Counted from the stretch's first letter, positions 17,109 through 25,839 are shown. The stretch: 64,000 nt of DNA from Desulfobulbaceae bacterium (GCA_023230525.1 JALNXE010000007.1:11526-75525); one strand, 5' to 3'. The notes: generated by a model from the sequence alone, not told the origin. Translations and numbers: made by a program.

Positions 17109-18107
17109 TCAAAAATTGTTGTTACATTTTAAGCACCTGTAAAACGGTTTTTCATCGGGGATATTGTGAGGTCCATCTAAATGGATTTGTCGTTTATCGG
17201 ATTCCCAACAGATAGGACAAAAAGGAATGCTATCACCGGATATATAGTAAAATGGTGATCTGAATTTCATTTCAGGTGCCAGTGGCGTTATGGATGGACC
17301 AACGCAGTTCTGGAAATCACCGGCTTTATGCCAGTCTGTACCCGACAGATCGACTGCGCAACCAGCAGTTTGTAATCGTTTGGCAAGTTCTTGACGCATC
17401 TCTGTTGAGTTGTTCATTTTGATGACGTGGCGGCCTGCGATGTCGCTGAAAGGGCGAATTTGCCCTAATTCAACTAATACCGTTCGGTCAGGATGGACAC
17501 CAAATGCCATTCCAGCTTCAAAGAGAACATTTGGTCTTGCCTGAGGAGACAACTCTTTTTCATGCATAGGGTCGTCATTCGTCAAGAACTCTTTTTTTAA
17601 TTTCGCCTCATCATCTCCAGTTAAGAGAACTACTACAGCTTGAGCATTCGAATAAGCTGCATCCAGAATCTCCCCTACAAACGGAGCGCCTTTCTTAGCC
17701 ATAATAGTTGCCTGACTCCATTCGATGGGCTTGAGGCCAACAGACCTCAAGAACTGGAACATTGAGTCTCTCGCCGGCAAGTTACGCCCATGAACGACAA
17801 AAACGTTTGTGGAATCCAATGTTTGATCCTCCAACTTTTGTTGTAGCTCATACCAAGGAAAAGACTCCCCGCATTCACGGCAGAAATCTGGACGATTTGG
17901 CTGATGCACTGGCTGTCCGGAAGTGAAGTAAGATGGTGATGAAAAACGGGCGGGAATAGGCGAGTTGCAATTGGGGCAAAAATCAAGAAATTCACTTCCG
18001 CATCGAGTACACCTTTTCTCAGTAACAGGCCCCTGGCTTGAATAAAGCATATGCCCCATTCTGCAGTACTTATAGAAATAGTCTCGAAAATCCCTTTTCA
18101 ATCCCAT
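17109..18107 (-). CDS. TIR-like NADase/nucleotide-binding protein with terminal zinc ribbons
   Basis: A 332-residue protein in three parts. Residues 1-80 carry cysteine pairs (Cys33/36, Cys44/47, Cys76/79) of zinc ribbons. Residues ~100-255 match the TIR_like (CAP12/PycTIR) domain: VFVVHGRNLPARD, VVVLLTGDDEA, ARPNVLFEAGMAFG with putative catalytic Glu197, and FSDIAGRHVI. Residues ~290-332 form another ribbon (Cys297/300, Cys325/328). TIR-like domains of this class cleave NAD+ when a cyclic nucleotide or another signal activates them, causing abortive infection. No cyclase is adjacent. AAGGTAACC before the ATG is the likely ribosome-binding site. Both zinc modules could be sensors; that is inference. 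Confidence 0.85.
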   Translation of the reverse strand: MGLKRDFRDYFYKYCRMGHMLYSSQGPVTEKRCTRCGSEFLDFCPNCNSPIPARFSSPSYFTSGQPVHQPNRPDFCRECGESFPWYELQQKLEDQTLDSTNVFVVHGRNLPARDSMFQFLRSVGLKPIEWSQATIMAKKGAPFVGEILDAAYSNAQAVVVLLTGDDEAKLKKEFLTNDDPMHEKELSPQARPNVLFEAGMAFGVHPDRTVLVELGQIRPFSDIAGRHVIKMNNSTEMRQELAKRLQTAGCAVDLSGTDWHKAGDFQNCVGPSITPLAPEMKFRSPFYYISGDSIPFCPICWESDKRQIHLDGPHNIPDEKPFYRCLKCNNNF

Positions 18108-18393
18108 GGTTACCTTAGTTGTTTCGCTTTATAAGTAATGTAACAGATTTGTCTATCACTGCAAATTGAAGATATACAGACAATTTACCAACTCCTAAAA
18201 CCTTCTTCGACTGTATCCCTTTTTCAGGCCGTTGGCAAGCAGTAACTTCTTGTTATGTTGGCGAAACTATAGGATATATTTCACCAACACGGGCGCCGCG
18301 ATTGTCTGGCAACGACGCAGGGCACCAAAGAATATTGCCAATTATTTTCTGGTATCGTCAATGTAATCAGTGGGCGGTAATTGTTATGTTTTG

Positions 18394-18640
18394 TAGGGGC
18401 GCCCCTTGTGGGTGCCCTGGGCCGGGCTGCCCGGTATTTGCCATAGTCCCGTAAATACAAGGTTGGGTTGAGCACCGCGAAACCAAACAGGTTTTGGCCA
18501 GAATGCGGATCATGTTGCCATTTGGCAATGTCCGTCAATGTTGGGGTTCGTTCCTCACCCCAACCTTGCTGCCCGGTATTTGCCTTGTCCCGGTTCGGGT
18601 ACCCGTGCTGGCCAGTTGGGCACCCACGAGGGGCGCCCCT
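18394..18640. repeat. Nested REP cluster in an 860-nt gene-free region
   Basis: A 23-24-nt outer arm (18394-18417, TAGGGGCGCCCCTTG and onward) is mirrored with one mismatch at 18618-18640. Inside, TGCCCGGTATTTGCC occurs twice (near 18429 and 18571), and 18539-18566 matches the REP ends of the transposase element at 888-916 and 1482-1510. The cluster looks like a non-autonomous REP/MITE element. The rest of 18108-18966 holds the direct repeat at 18700, a candidate promoter and no gene I can support. Confidence 0.75.
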
Positions 18641-18699
18641 GCGCCGGGATTCACCGTGCGCGAAACAGGTTTTTACCGGAAAACCGCGCCGAACGTACT

Positions 18700-18724
18700 G
18701 CGGATTTTCCCCTGTTGACAATCA
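18700..18724 (+). repeat. 25-nt direct repeat, right copy
   Basis: This is identical to 16990-17014. Here the internal TTGACA is followed at 17 nt by TAAATA, so this copy can form a promoter while the left copy cannot. Confidence 0.9.
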
Positions 18725-18743
18725 GCTGCCCCTGCAGTAAATA
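18715..18743 (+). promoter_or_regulatory. Candidate sigma-70 promoter
   Basis: TTGACA (18715-18720), a 17-nt spacer and TAAATA (18738-18743) point toward the UlaG-like gene 224 nt downstream. The -35 box is supplied by the direct repeat. Confidence 0.4.
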
Positions 18744-18966
18744 GTGCCGCCTGCTGCCTGATCAGCCCCTAACCACAAATGACCACATTACCGGCTTGCC
18801 CATTGCAGCCGGTTCTGCTAAATTAGTGCCAGGTCATAACCATGAGATCAAAAATAAGAGACATGCAATCCAATGGCTTTTCCTGTACGGCGACTGCCGT
18901 GCATTGCCCCGTCCATCAGGCAACAGCGAATTCTTTTTTTAATCCGCCCACCAAGGAGGTCTGATC

Positions 18967-19704
18967 ATGAATAGAATAATTGCCTTGATAATGCTCCTCA
19001 TCCTGACGTGCCCGTTTGCCGCCTCTGCCCAGAAACAATTTGCCGCGGATACCATCAAAACCTCGGCCGGCGATCTGACCATCACCTTTATCGGCCACGC
19101 CAGCCTGATGTTCGACTTTGCCGGCAAGATCATCCAGGTCGATCCCTTCAGCAAGGTGGCCGACTACACCGCCCTGCCCAAGGCGGATATCATCCTGATC
19201 ACCCACGACCATTACGACCACCTTGACCTGCCGGCCCTAAACAGTGTGCGCACGCCACATACCGAGGTGGTGCTGACGCAAACCTGCGCCAAACAGGTCA
19301 AGGGCGGCATCGTCATGCACAACGGCGAGGTGAAAACCGTGCAGGGGATAAAGATCGAGGCCGTGCCCGCCTACAATCTCATCCACATGGGGGACAACAA
19401 CCAGCCCTTTCATCCCAAGGGAGTGGGCAACGGCTACCTTCTCACCTTCGGCGACAAACGCATCTATGTGGCCGGGGACACGGAAAACACCCCGGAGGTG
19501 AAGGCCCTGCGGGATATCGACGTGGCCTTCCTGCCCATGAACCTGCCCTACACCATGACGCCCGAGATGGTGGCTGATGCGGCCAGGGCCTTCCGGCCGA
19601 AAATTCTCTACCCCTATCATTACGGCGAAACCGACCCCGCAAAACTTGTCGATCTGCTCAAAGACGACAAGGACATTGAGGTGCGCATCCGCGCCATGCA
19701 ATAG
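18967..19704 (+). CDS. Periplasmic UlaG-like metallo-beta-lactamase-fold hydrolase
   Basis: A 245-residue protein with a Sec signal peptide (MNRIIALIMLLILTCPFAAS). The mature part has the MBL metal motifs: ITHDHYDHLD (HxHxDH), VAGDTENTPE and YPYHYGETDP. The FIGHASLMFDF and DPFSKV blocks place it with UlaG-like hydrolases, which act on phosphoesters or lactones; the true substrate is unknown. AAGGAGG stands 8 nt ahead of the ATG. It stands alone, with a candidate promoter at 18715. Confidence 0.88.
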   Translation: MNRIIALIMLLILTCPFAASAQKQFAADTIKTSAGDLTITFIGHASLMFDFAGKIIQVDPFSKVADYTALPKADIILITHDHYDHLDLPALNSVRTPHTEVVLTQTCAKQVKGGIVMHNGEVKTVQGIKIEAVPAYNLIHMGDNNQPFHPKGVGNGYLLTFGDKRIYVAGDTENTPEVKALRDIDVAFLPMNLPYTMTPEMVADAARAFRPKILYPYHYGETDPAKLVDLLKDDKDIEVRIRAMQ

Positions 19705-19934
19705 ACCAAAAAAGCGACGGCCCTGCCCGTTTTCGGACATGACAGCCGGCAACCCCCGCCGCCCTGATCCGTCACCTGCGCCAAGCCATCATCTCACGAA
19801 ACGGCGGTGCATTCTGTAAATCAGCGGTACCAGCGGGATGACATGTCAGCGGCGGATACCTGCTGCGGAAATCACCTTTCCCGAGACCAGCACGGTGGCC
19901 CAGTCGATTCATTTAAAATTAACTGTGATGTATA

Positions 19935-20447
19935 ATGGAAATATTTAATATCGTTTTAGGAATCATTCTGCTGCTGTTCGGCAGGAAACTTTTCTGGCTT
20001 TTTGTCGCGGTTGCAGGATTTATTGTCGGTCTGGAATTTGCCGCCATGTTCCTGGCCGACAGACCCGAGTGGGTCCTGGTGCTGATCGGGCTCTGTACCG
20101 GCTGCTTCGGCGCCATCGTGGCGATTTTCGCCCAGCGCCTCGCCTTTGCCCTGGCCGGGTTCTATGCCGGCACCTTTCTGACCCTGCTGCTGGTCCAGCC
20201 CTTCATATCCTCCGAGGCCATCCTGATCTTTCTGCTGGTCGGAGGGTTGATCGGCGCGGCCCTGTCCGCCTGGATCCTGGACCCGGCCCTGATTATCCTG
20301 TCCTGCCTTATCGGCGCCGGAGCGATTGTCAAGGCGATTGGCACAGGACAGCTGATGGGTGCCGTGATTTTCGTGCTGCTGGTAGCCGTCGGCATCTTCA
20401 CCCAGACCAAACTGTTCACGCGACTGGATTCCAAAACAACGGACTGA
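19935..20447 (+). CDS. DUF4203-like membrane protein
   Basis: A 170-residue, very hydrophobic protein with about six to seven short membrane helices and glycine-rich turns (GFIVGLEFAAM, GGLIGAALSAW). It resembles DUF4203/TM198-type proteins of unknown function. It lies 36 nt upstream of the alcohol dehydrogenase gene on the same strand, so the two may be co-transcribed. Confidence 0.7.
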   Translation: MEIFNIVLGIILLLFGRKLFWLFVAVAGFIVGLEFAAMFLADRPEWVLVLIGLCTGCFGAIVAIFAQRLAFALAGFYAGTFLTLLLVQPFISSEAILIFLLVGGLIGAALSAWILDPALIILSCLIGAGAIVKAIGTGQLMGAVIFVLLVAVGIFTQTKLFTRLDSKTTD

Positions 20448-20483
20448 TCGCCCAGAGGCAGCAGCGCTGCCTTTGCATAAGAG

Positions 20484-21524
20484 ATGGCAAAGATGAAGGC
20501 AATGTTACTCAAAAAAATCGGCCCCCTGCAGGCAGGCGAAGCCCGGTTGGAACCAGCCGAGCTGCCCGTGCCCGAGCCGGCGGACCATGAGCTGCTGGTG
20601 CGGGTTGCGGCCTGCGGGGTCTGCCACACCGAACTCGACGAGATCGAGGGCAGAACCCCGCCCCCTGTTCTCCCGGTCATCCCGGGCCATCAGGTCGTGG
20701 GCCGGGTGGAGCGGGCCGGCAGACACACCAGACTGTTTACGGCCGGAGACCGGGTCGGCATCGGCTGGATCTACTCCTCCTGCGGCCGGTGCGCCTTCTG
20801 CCTGGCCGGCAACGATAATCTCTGTGCGCAATTTGCGGCAACCGGACGGGACGTTAACGGCGGCTATGCCCAGTACATGACCGTGCCGGAGACTTCCGCC
20901 CATGCCATACCGGATGTTTTTCCCGATGCGGAGGCCGCCCCGCTGCTCTGCGCCGGGGCCATCGGCTACCGCTCCCTGCGGCTCACCGGACTGCAAGACG
21001 GCCAGAGCCTCGGCCTCACCGGCTTCGGCGCCTCGGCCCACCTGGTGCTGCAGATGGCCCGGCACCGCTTCCCCTCCTCCTCATTTTTCGTCTTTGCCCG
21101 CAGCGAAGCGGAAAGGGAATTTGCCCGGCAGCTGGGCGCCGTCTGGGCCGGTGATACGGATGAGGCCCCGCCGGAGAAACTCGACTGCATCATCGACACC
21201 ACCCCGGCCTGGAAACCGGTGGTCCAGGCCCTCGCCAATCTCAAGCCGGCAGGCAGGCTGGTCATCAACGCCATCCGCAAGGAGGAGCGGGACAAAAACA
21301 GCCTGCTTGAACTCGATTATGCCAGGCATCTGTGGCTGGAAAAGGAGATCAAGAGCGTGGCCAATGTCAGCCGGGCGGACATCAGCGAATGTCTGCGGCT
21401 GGCCGCAGAAATTCCCCTCAAACCGGAGATCCAGGAATTCACGCTGGACCAGGCCAATCAGGCCCTGGCTGAACTCAAGGCCAGCAAGATCCGGGGCGCA
21501 AAGGTGTTGTTCCTCGGCGGGTAG
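20484..21524 (+). CDS. Zinc-dependent alcohol dehydrogenase (MDR family)
   Basis: A 346-residue medium-chain dehydrogenase. Catalytic zinc ligands are Cys in ACGVCHTELDE and His in IPGHQVVGRV; the structural zinc site is SCGRCAFC...NLC. The nucleotide-binding loop reads GLTGFGASAHL, close to the AdhA/AdhP-like class. It should interconvert an alcohol and an aldehyde with NAD(P)H in the cytoplasm; substrate undefined. Two further ATGs lie close downstream (MAKMKAM), so the exact start is uncertain by a few codons. Confidence 0.92.
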   Translation: MAKMKAMLLKKIGPLQAGEARLEPAELPVPEPADHELLVRVAACGVCHTELDEIEGRTPPPVLPVIPGHQVVGRVERAGRHTRLFTAGDRVGIGWIYSSCGRCAFCLAGNDNLCAQFAATGRDVNGGYAQYMTVPETSAHAIPDVFPDAEAAPLLCAGAIGYRSLRLTGLQDGQSLGLTGFGASAHLVLQMARHRFPSSSFFVFARSEAEREFARQLGAVWAGDTDEAPPEKLDCIIDTTPAWKPVVQALANLKPAGRLVINAIRKEERDKNSLLELDYARHLWLEKEIKSVANVSRADISECLRLAAEIPLKPEIQEFTLDQANQALAELKASKIRGAKVLFLGG

Positions 21525-21705
21525 CTGATGCTCACCTGGGGCCATGGTCATTGCCATGGATTTTCCGCCCCCTCCCCGCTTTTTAACCGAGATCTCTATC
21601 CGTCTGTTGCATCTCCGGCAAATTCATGCAATAGTGAGGTAAATTTCCCCATTCTCCCACCCAAAGTACCATTGACGGCTTCCCACCGGAAATTCGGAGA
21701 GTTGC

Positions 21706-22086
21706 ATGAGTTTTGACGTAACTTTTGATCACCGCAGCAAAATCATCTCCCTGCGCTTCAGCGGCAAGATGGACTATGATGCCCTTATCGGGTTCATGAC
21801 TAATTTAGTGCAGCATCCTGAATTCAAAACAGAATATGACGGAATCTGCGATACCAGGGATGCCTTGCTGACGCTCTCCTATGAGGATCTCATCAGGTTT
21901 CGCGCCTGGCTGGAAACCCAGGATAAAGAAGGAAAATCCCATGGCCGCTGGGCCATCGTGGCGGATACGAACCTGAACTTCGCCACCAGCCGGATGTGGG
22001 AGGGGGTGTCAGCCGGCTACTATAAAGGGCTGCAGGTATTCAAAAACGAGGAGGACGCTCTCAACTGGCTGCAGACCGCCGCCTAA
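21706..22086 (+). CDS. STAS/SpoIIAA-like domain protein
   Basis: A 126-residue soluble protein (MSFDVTFDHRSKIISLRFSG...) with the alternating strand/helix pattern of SpoIIAA/STAS-like proteins and a tryptophan near the C-terminus (DALNWLQ). GGAGAG precedes ATG 21706 by about 7 nt. It lies upstream of the broken binding-protein gene. Function unknown. Confidence 0.6.
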   Translation: MSFDVTFDHRSKIISLRFSGKMDYDALIGFMTNLVQHPEFKTEYDGICDTRDALLTLSYEDLIRFRAWLETQDKEGKSHGRWAIVADTNLNFATSRMWEGVSAGYYKGLQVFKNEEDALNWLQTAA

Positions 22087-22130
22087 ACGGCCAGGCACCC
22101 TCTTTTTTATTGCAACACAAGGAGTTTGCC

Positions 22131-22471
22131 ATGCTGAACTGGCCTGAGGAAATACCGGCTGTCAATGACGCGGTACCCCGATGGCACCATCCAGGGTCAA
22201 ACATCTGCCTGGATCTGCATGGGGATCCGCCGGGCGCCGGGCTGGTAGTTTTTTCCGACGGCAATCACCATATGGCAATCAAAGAAACCCTGGCCCTCTT
22301 TCAAGAGACCCATCCGGCCGTACAGGGGGTCTTCATGTGACCACCCCGCCCGGCCCTGTCCTGCTGCTGCTCAGGCATGGCAGCCTGCGGATCGGCAATC
22401 TCATCCTGTCAGCCAGGCCCCATGTTTTCATTGCGGGCCTGAAATTTCCCGCCGTTATTTGGCCAGAATAA
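22131..22471 (+). pseudogene. Truncated, frameshifted periplasmic-binding-type protein
   Basis: The frame starts MLNWPEEIPAVNDAVPRWHH after an AAGGAG site and runs to about 22335 (TLALFQETHPAVQGVF). There TGA interrupts, and the sequence continues in another frame as VTTPPGPVLLLLRHGSLRIG then ARPHVFIAG. The combined reading resembles the N-terminal part of substrate-binding-domain proteins (VVFSDGNHHMA). It ends at 22471, inside the convergent lipocalin gene, far short of a full-length protein, so it is broken both by frameshift and by truncation. Confidence 0.65.
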
Positions 22472-22979
22472 GCAGGCTCGGGTCATACCCCAGGCCGCGC
22501 ACCTTTTCCAGCAGCCCGGCGAGAAGCAAGGGATCCATCTGCGGCTGCCGGCTCAAGATCCATAAATTCTTTCGGGAAGGGGCGCCGACAATGGCGTGCT
22601 GATAGTCCGGATCAACATAGAGAATCCAGTAATCACCGGAAAAAGGCCAGAAAAATGAGACCTTGAGTTTGGCGTTGCTCAAATGATCAACTATCTTTGC
22701 CTTTCCCAGGGCTTTTTTGATTTTCCCCCCTTCACCGGCAAGCAGGCACTGGTTGACAACCTGAATGGTCCCGTCATCCTGCATCTCATAATCCGCTGTT
22801 ACGTCCAGGCAGCCATTCTCAAACCGGTGCGGATACCGTGCGACCTCATACCAGCGGCCGGCATATCTGTTCATATCCACGTAGTCCGCCGTGGGCAGCA
22901 TGGCTTGCGCAGGCTCTTTGCGGCATCCGGCCGAGGAAACTGCAAGAAGAATAATGGCCAGTAAAATAAGTTTTTTCAT
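22455..22979 (-). CDS. blc: Outer-membrane lipocalin (Blc-like lipoprotein)
   Basis: A 174-residue lipoprotein with signal LLAVSSAGC and lipidated Cys near residue 20. The mature part has lipocalin blocks: YAGRWYEVARYPHRFENGC (GxWYExA), VVNQC and WILYVDPDYQHAIVG, then SRKNLWILSRQP. Blc binds fatty acids or lysophospholipids at the outer membrane. ATG 22979 and 22982 are adjacent; an AAGG site fits either. Its 3' end overlaps the pseudogene on the opposite strand. Confidence 0.93.
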   Translation of the reverse strand: MKKLILLAIILLAVSSAGCRKEPAQAMLPTADYVDMNRYAGRWYEVARYPHRFENGCLDVTADYEMQDDGTIQVVNQCLLAGEGGKIKKALGKAKIVDHLSNAKLKVSFFWPFSGDYWILYVDPDYQHAIVGAPSRKNLWILSRQPQMDPLLLAGLLEKVRGLGYDPSLLILAK

Positions 22980-22982
22980 CAT

Positions 22983-23343
22983 ATCCTTGCTGGTAATTCG
23001 CCGGAAGCAGGATGTCCGGGTATTGCCCAAACAGCATTACCTGGCACCGCATCCGTGGAAATCGAAGCTGCGGAATCATGCCCTGGATGATTTCGCCCTG
23101 GCCATCGCCGACCAGACCATGCCCGGCATGTCATTATGGCGGGAAGGATGCCGCAGATTCGTCCCGGTATACCAATTATCCCGTGTACGGGGTATATATA
23201 GTGCGCTGGCGGATGAACAAAAGGCAAAATCCCAGGGCATCAGGGAGTTTGCCATGAAGCCCAAACAGCGCGATTGCCGGGCTGATCCTCAAGGTAGCGG
23301 ATGCCTCCTGATAAAATTTCAACCGGACAGGTGATAAACAGAG
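22983..23343. other. Intergenic region, no gene supported
   Basis: About 360 nt upstream of the lipocalin gene. Frames on both strands read as non-protein-like and share no recognised family. The lipocalin promoter should lie in the left part. Confidence 0.3.
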
Positions 23344-23535
23344 ATGACCTTTTCATGTAAAAACTACCTCTACGATACGGATACCTGCGCCAAATTAAAA
23401 GCAGCGTGCATTCCGGGCCGGCGCGGCTGCGTGCTTGAGGGCAAGGTAAAACTCAGCGAGGAGCTGCAGAACAGAGTGAACGAACTGGAAAAACAGCCGG
23501 CAGAGCGCGGTAAGCCCCGGCAGGGCGGCAGCTGA
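23344..23535 (+). CDS. Small cysteine-containing protein
   Basis: A 63-residue product, MTFSCKNYLYDTDTCAKLKA then CIPGRRGCVLEGKV, with four cysteines in a C-x9-C-x6-C-x6-C pattern and a short helical, charged C-terminus. It is probably a small metal-binding or disulfide-linked domain. I recognise the pattern only as a hypothetical-protein type. The start lacks a strong ribosome-binding site. Confidence 0.5.
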   Translation: MTFSCKNYLYDTDTCAKLKAACIPGRRGCVLEGKVKLSEELQNRVNELEKQPAERGKPRQGGS

Positions 23536-23581
23536 GGCGGCAGCCCGTCGCACCGCTTTTCCCCCGGCCACAGCCGGGTGG

Positions 23582-24772
23582 TCAATCGCTCGTCCGGTTC
23601 TTCTCGGCGCTGACCCCGACCTTGCCGTAATTGCTGGCCCCGCATTCATTCTTGCCCAGATCCATGACATCGGCCTCTTCCTCGGCAACCCTGAGCCAGC
23701 CGCCGTTGACCCGCCGGATCTGGGCATAAACCGCCGGCTGGGGCCGCAGATTCGCCTTGATGAATTCGGCGAATTTATGCTCCGTGGGCAGATGAAAGGC
23801 AATGTTTTTCCGGCGCAGGTCGCCGAGGGTATCCATGAAGATGCCGTCCGCGTTCGCCTCGTCCCAGGCAGTATAATGACCGGGAAGAATCAGGATGTCA
23901 TCACTGAGATTGCGGATCTTCAGGGTCAGGGTCAGGTAGAGAAAGCGGGACCACTCCTCGCTCTTGCCGCCCAGGTCGGGACGGCCCGCGGTGTTGATGA
24001 AAACCGTATCGCCGCTCAGCAGGTATTTGCCGTCAATCAGATAGGAGGTGCTGCCCATGGTATGGCCGGGGGTATGGATCACCTTGATGGCCGGTCCGCC
24101 GCTGGTAAAGGAGAGGAGCTGGCCATCCTCCAGCTGATTGAAAACGAAATCCGCGCCGAGGAAATCCTCTTTTTTGACCATGATGGCGGCCCCGGTCTTT
24201 TCCGCCAGGAGGGTGGACCCGGAGATGTAATCCGCCTGGCGATGGGTTTCACAGGTTCTGACGATCTGCGCGCCTTTTTTGGCCGCCAGCCGGATATAAA
24301 AATCCACATTGCGCGAGGGATCAAAAACCATGGCCTCAGCGCCGCTGATGAGCAGATAGCTGCAGGAGGCCTTGCCCGGACGGATCAGCTGATAAAGGCT
24401 GTAAGGGGCGCTGACAGGAGTCACCAGGCGCGCGGCCAGGGCGTTGCCCCAAGAGACAATGCCGCCCCGCAGATAGCCGACATCGGCAAAACCATTGGCG
24501 GTCAGCTGTTCCGCCACATATTTCGCCGAACCTTCCTTGGCGCAGACAATCCGGATCTTCTCGCCGGCCGGGACCATGCGGATACTCTCCTGCAGGTCCT
24601 CCATGAAGTTGAAATACGGGACATTGATGTATGGGAAAAATGACGGCCCCTCCACATACCAGTTGGCAAATTCCTTTTCGTTGCGCACGTCAAGCAGGAC
24701 AAAATCGGGTTTGCCGCTTATCCAGTCAAAGAGCTGTTCCGCTGTATACGAAAAAGGTGCTGCTGCAGCCAT
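23582..24772 (-). CDS. Rhodanese-MBL fusion, persulfide-dioxygenase-like
   Basis: A 396-residue cytoplasmic protein. Residues ~10-110 are a rhodanese domain with active-site loop VCAKEGSA, which can carry a persulfide. Residues ~120-340 are a metallo-beta-lactamase fold like ETHE1/CstB persulfide dioxygenases (HTPGHTMGSTSYL, LLSGDTVFINTAGRPDL, LPGHYTAWDE). The first metal motif reads THRQADYISG where ETHE1-type enzymes have THxHADH, so two usual metal histidines are missing. Together the domains suggest sulfane-sulfur handling, but the metal site may be altered or inactive. Confidence 0.85.
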   Translation of the reverse strand: MAAAAPFSYTAEQLFDWISGKPDFVLLDVRNEKEFANWYVEGPSFFPYINVPYFNFMEDLQESIRMVPAGEKIRIVCAKEGSAKYVAEQLTANGFADVGYLRGGIVSWGNALAARLVTPVSAPYSLYQLIRPGKASCSYLLISGAEAMVFDPSRNVDFYIRLAAKKGAQIVRTCETHRQADYISGSTLLAEKTGAAIMVKKEDFLGADFVFNQLEDGQLLSFTSGGPAIKVIHTPGHTMGSTSYLIDGKYLLSGDTVFINTAGRPDLGGKSEEWSRFLYLTLTLKIRNLSDDILILPGHYTAWDEANADGIFMDTLGDLRRKNIAFHLPTEHKFAEFIKANLRPQPAVYAQIRRVNGGWLRVAEEEADVMDLGKNECGASNYGKVGVSAEKNRTSD

Positions 24773-24917
24773 AAGTCCCTCCGTGAGATAAATAATATGA
24801 AGTATGCCTAAAACCGGTCAGGCTTTTGGTTAACGCGGTTAAGAGTGCCCGGAAAACAAAAAACGCACCAATTAATAATTATTCTTAAACTGAGGATAGT
24901 TATAGATCGCTGCCATG

Positions 24918-25445
24918 TCAAACGGATTCTGATTTTCCGGCAAGATATCTATCAAGCAGATAGAGCCCGTCCGGGGTGAACGGTTTTTCGGCGCGCAGCA
25001 GTTGGACGTCCTGCATATGCATGAACCGGCCCCATTGCACCTCTTCCTCCTGCAGGGTAACCGGTCCGTCGGCGATACAGCTGTATGCCCGGCCCCACAC
25101 CTTATTGTGGTCATCCTGCCAGTAAAAATCAAAAAGCAGGGTCAGGGGAACGCCGCTGATGCCCACCTCCTCGGCAAGCTCCCGGCGGGCGGAAAGATCG
25201 TAATCTTCCCCGGCCTGCACAACCCCGCCGGCAGCGATATCATAATAGCCGGGGTAGACATCCTTGCCTGCGGTGCGCTGCTGGACAAAAAGCTCCCCCC
25301 GGCTGTTAAAAAGCAGGATATAAACGGCCCGGTGGATGAGATTGGAACGCCGCATGACCTTGCGGCTGACACAGCCAACCACGCGGTTTTCCTCATCGAC
25401 AATATCCACCATTTCTTCGCTGGCGGGATTTTTACTCGTATTCAT
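24918..25445 (-). CDS. NUDIX hydrolase
   Basis: A 175-residue protein with the NUDIX box GGVVQAGEDYDLSARRELAE then EVGI (GX5EX7REUXEEXGU). The VDEENRVVGCVSRKVMRRSN and IHRAVYILLFN blocks are like YfcD/Idi-type NUDIX proteins. It should hydrolyse a nucleoside-diphosphate-linked substrate; which one is unknown. ATG 25445 lies inside the 3' end of the MazG-like gene (14-nt overlap), so the two house-cleaning hydrolases are co-translated. Confidence 0.9.
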   Translation of the reverse strand: MNTSKNPASEEMVDIVDEENRVVGCVSRKVMRRSNLIHRAVYILLFNSRGELFVQQRTAGKDVYPGYYDIAAGGVVQAGEDYDLSARRELAEEVGISGVPLTLLFDFYWQDDHNKVWGRAYSCIADGPVTLQEEEVQWGRFMHMQDVQLLRAEKPFTPDGLYLLDRYLAGKSESV

Positions 25446-25773
25446 GATATTTTGCTGATTTTCCCCTGGCCTTGTCCGCCGGATATTTTTTTCTGTTTTT
25501 GCCGATCTTTTCCCAGGCTGCATCCAGCAGATCAATGTCCAGTTTTTCCGCAAGATTGATCAGATAAACCAGGACATCGGCGATCTCTTCTTTCACCGCC
25601 TCTTTTTTCTCCGCCGAGAGATTTCTGCTCTGCTCCTGGGTGAGCCATTGAAAATGTTCCGCCAGTTCCGCACATTCCACCATCAGGGCCATGGTCAGGT
25701 TTTTCGGACTGTGAAACTGCTCCCAGTCCCTTTCCTCCCGGAATTGCCTGACTTCGTTCACCAGTTTTTTCAT
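25432..25773 (-). CDS. MazG-like nucleotide pyrophosphohydrolase (dCTPase type)
   Basis: A 113-residue all-helical protein with the MazG/RS21-C6 metal motif: MVECAELAEHFQW (ExxE) and EEIADVLVYLINLAEKLDID (ExxD). Such enzymes hydrolyse (d)NTPs, often modified or dCTP, to monophosphates. I took the second Met (MKKLVNEV) as the start; an upstream Met is 4 codons away. It is translated just ahead of the NUDIX gene. Confidence 0.9.
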   Translation of the reverse strand: MKKLVNEVRQFREERDWEQFHSPKNLTMALMVECAELAEHFQWLTQEQSRNLSAEKKEAVKEEIADVLVYLINLAEKLDIDLLDAAWEKIGKNRKKYPADKARGKSAKYHEYE

Positions 25774-25839
25774 TGCTAACCCCACCGCAGCAATTTTCCT
25801 GTTTGCTTTTCTGCATTTTTTCGGTAAACATTGGTTATT

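Noticed and set aside
15715..18107. Calling 15.7-18.1 kb a complete Pycsar or CBASS operon
   Set aside because: No nucleotide cyclase gene is present and repeats separate the genes.
16990..18724. Direct repeats as a CRISPR array
   Set aside because: Only two copies, 1.7 kb apart, with a gene between them and no cas genes.
18468..18740. Plus-strand frame across the REP cluster
   Set aside because: It is made of repeat sequence and has no ribosome-binding site or homology I can see.
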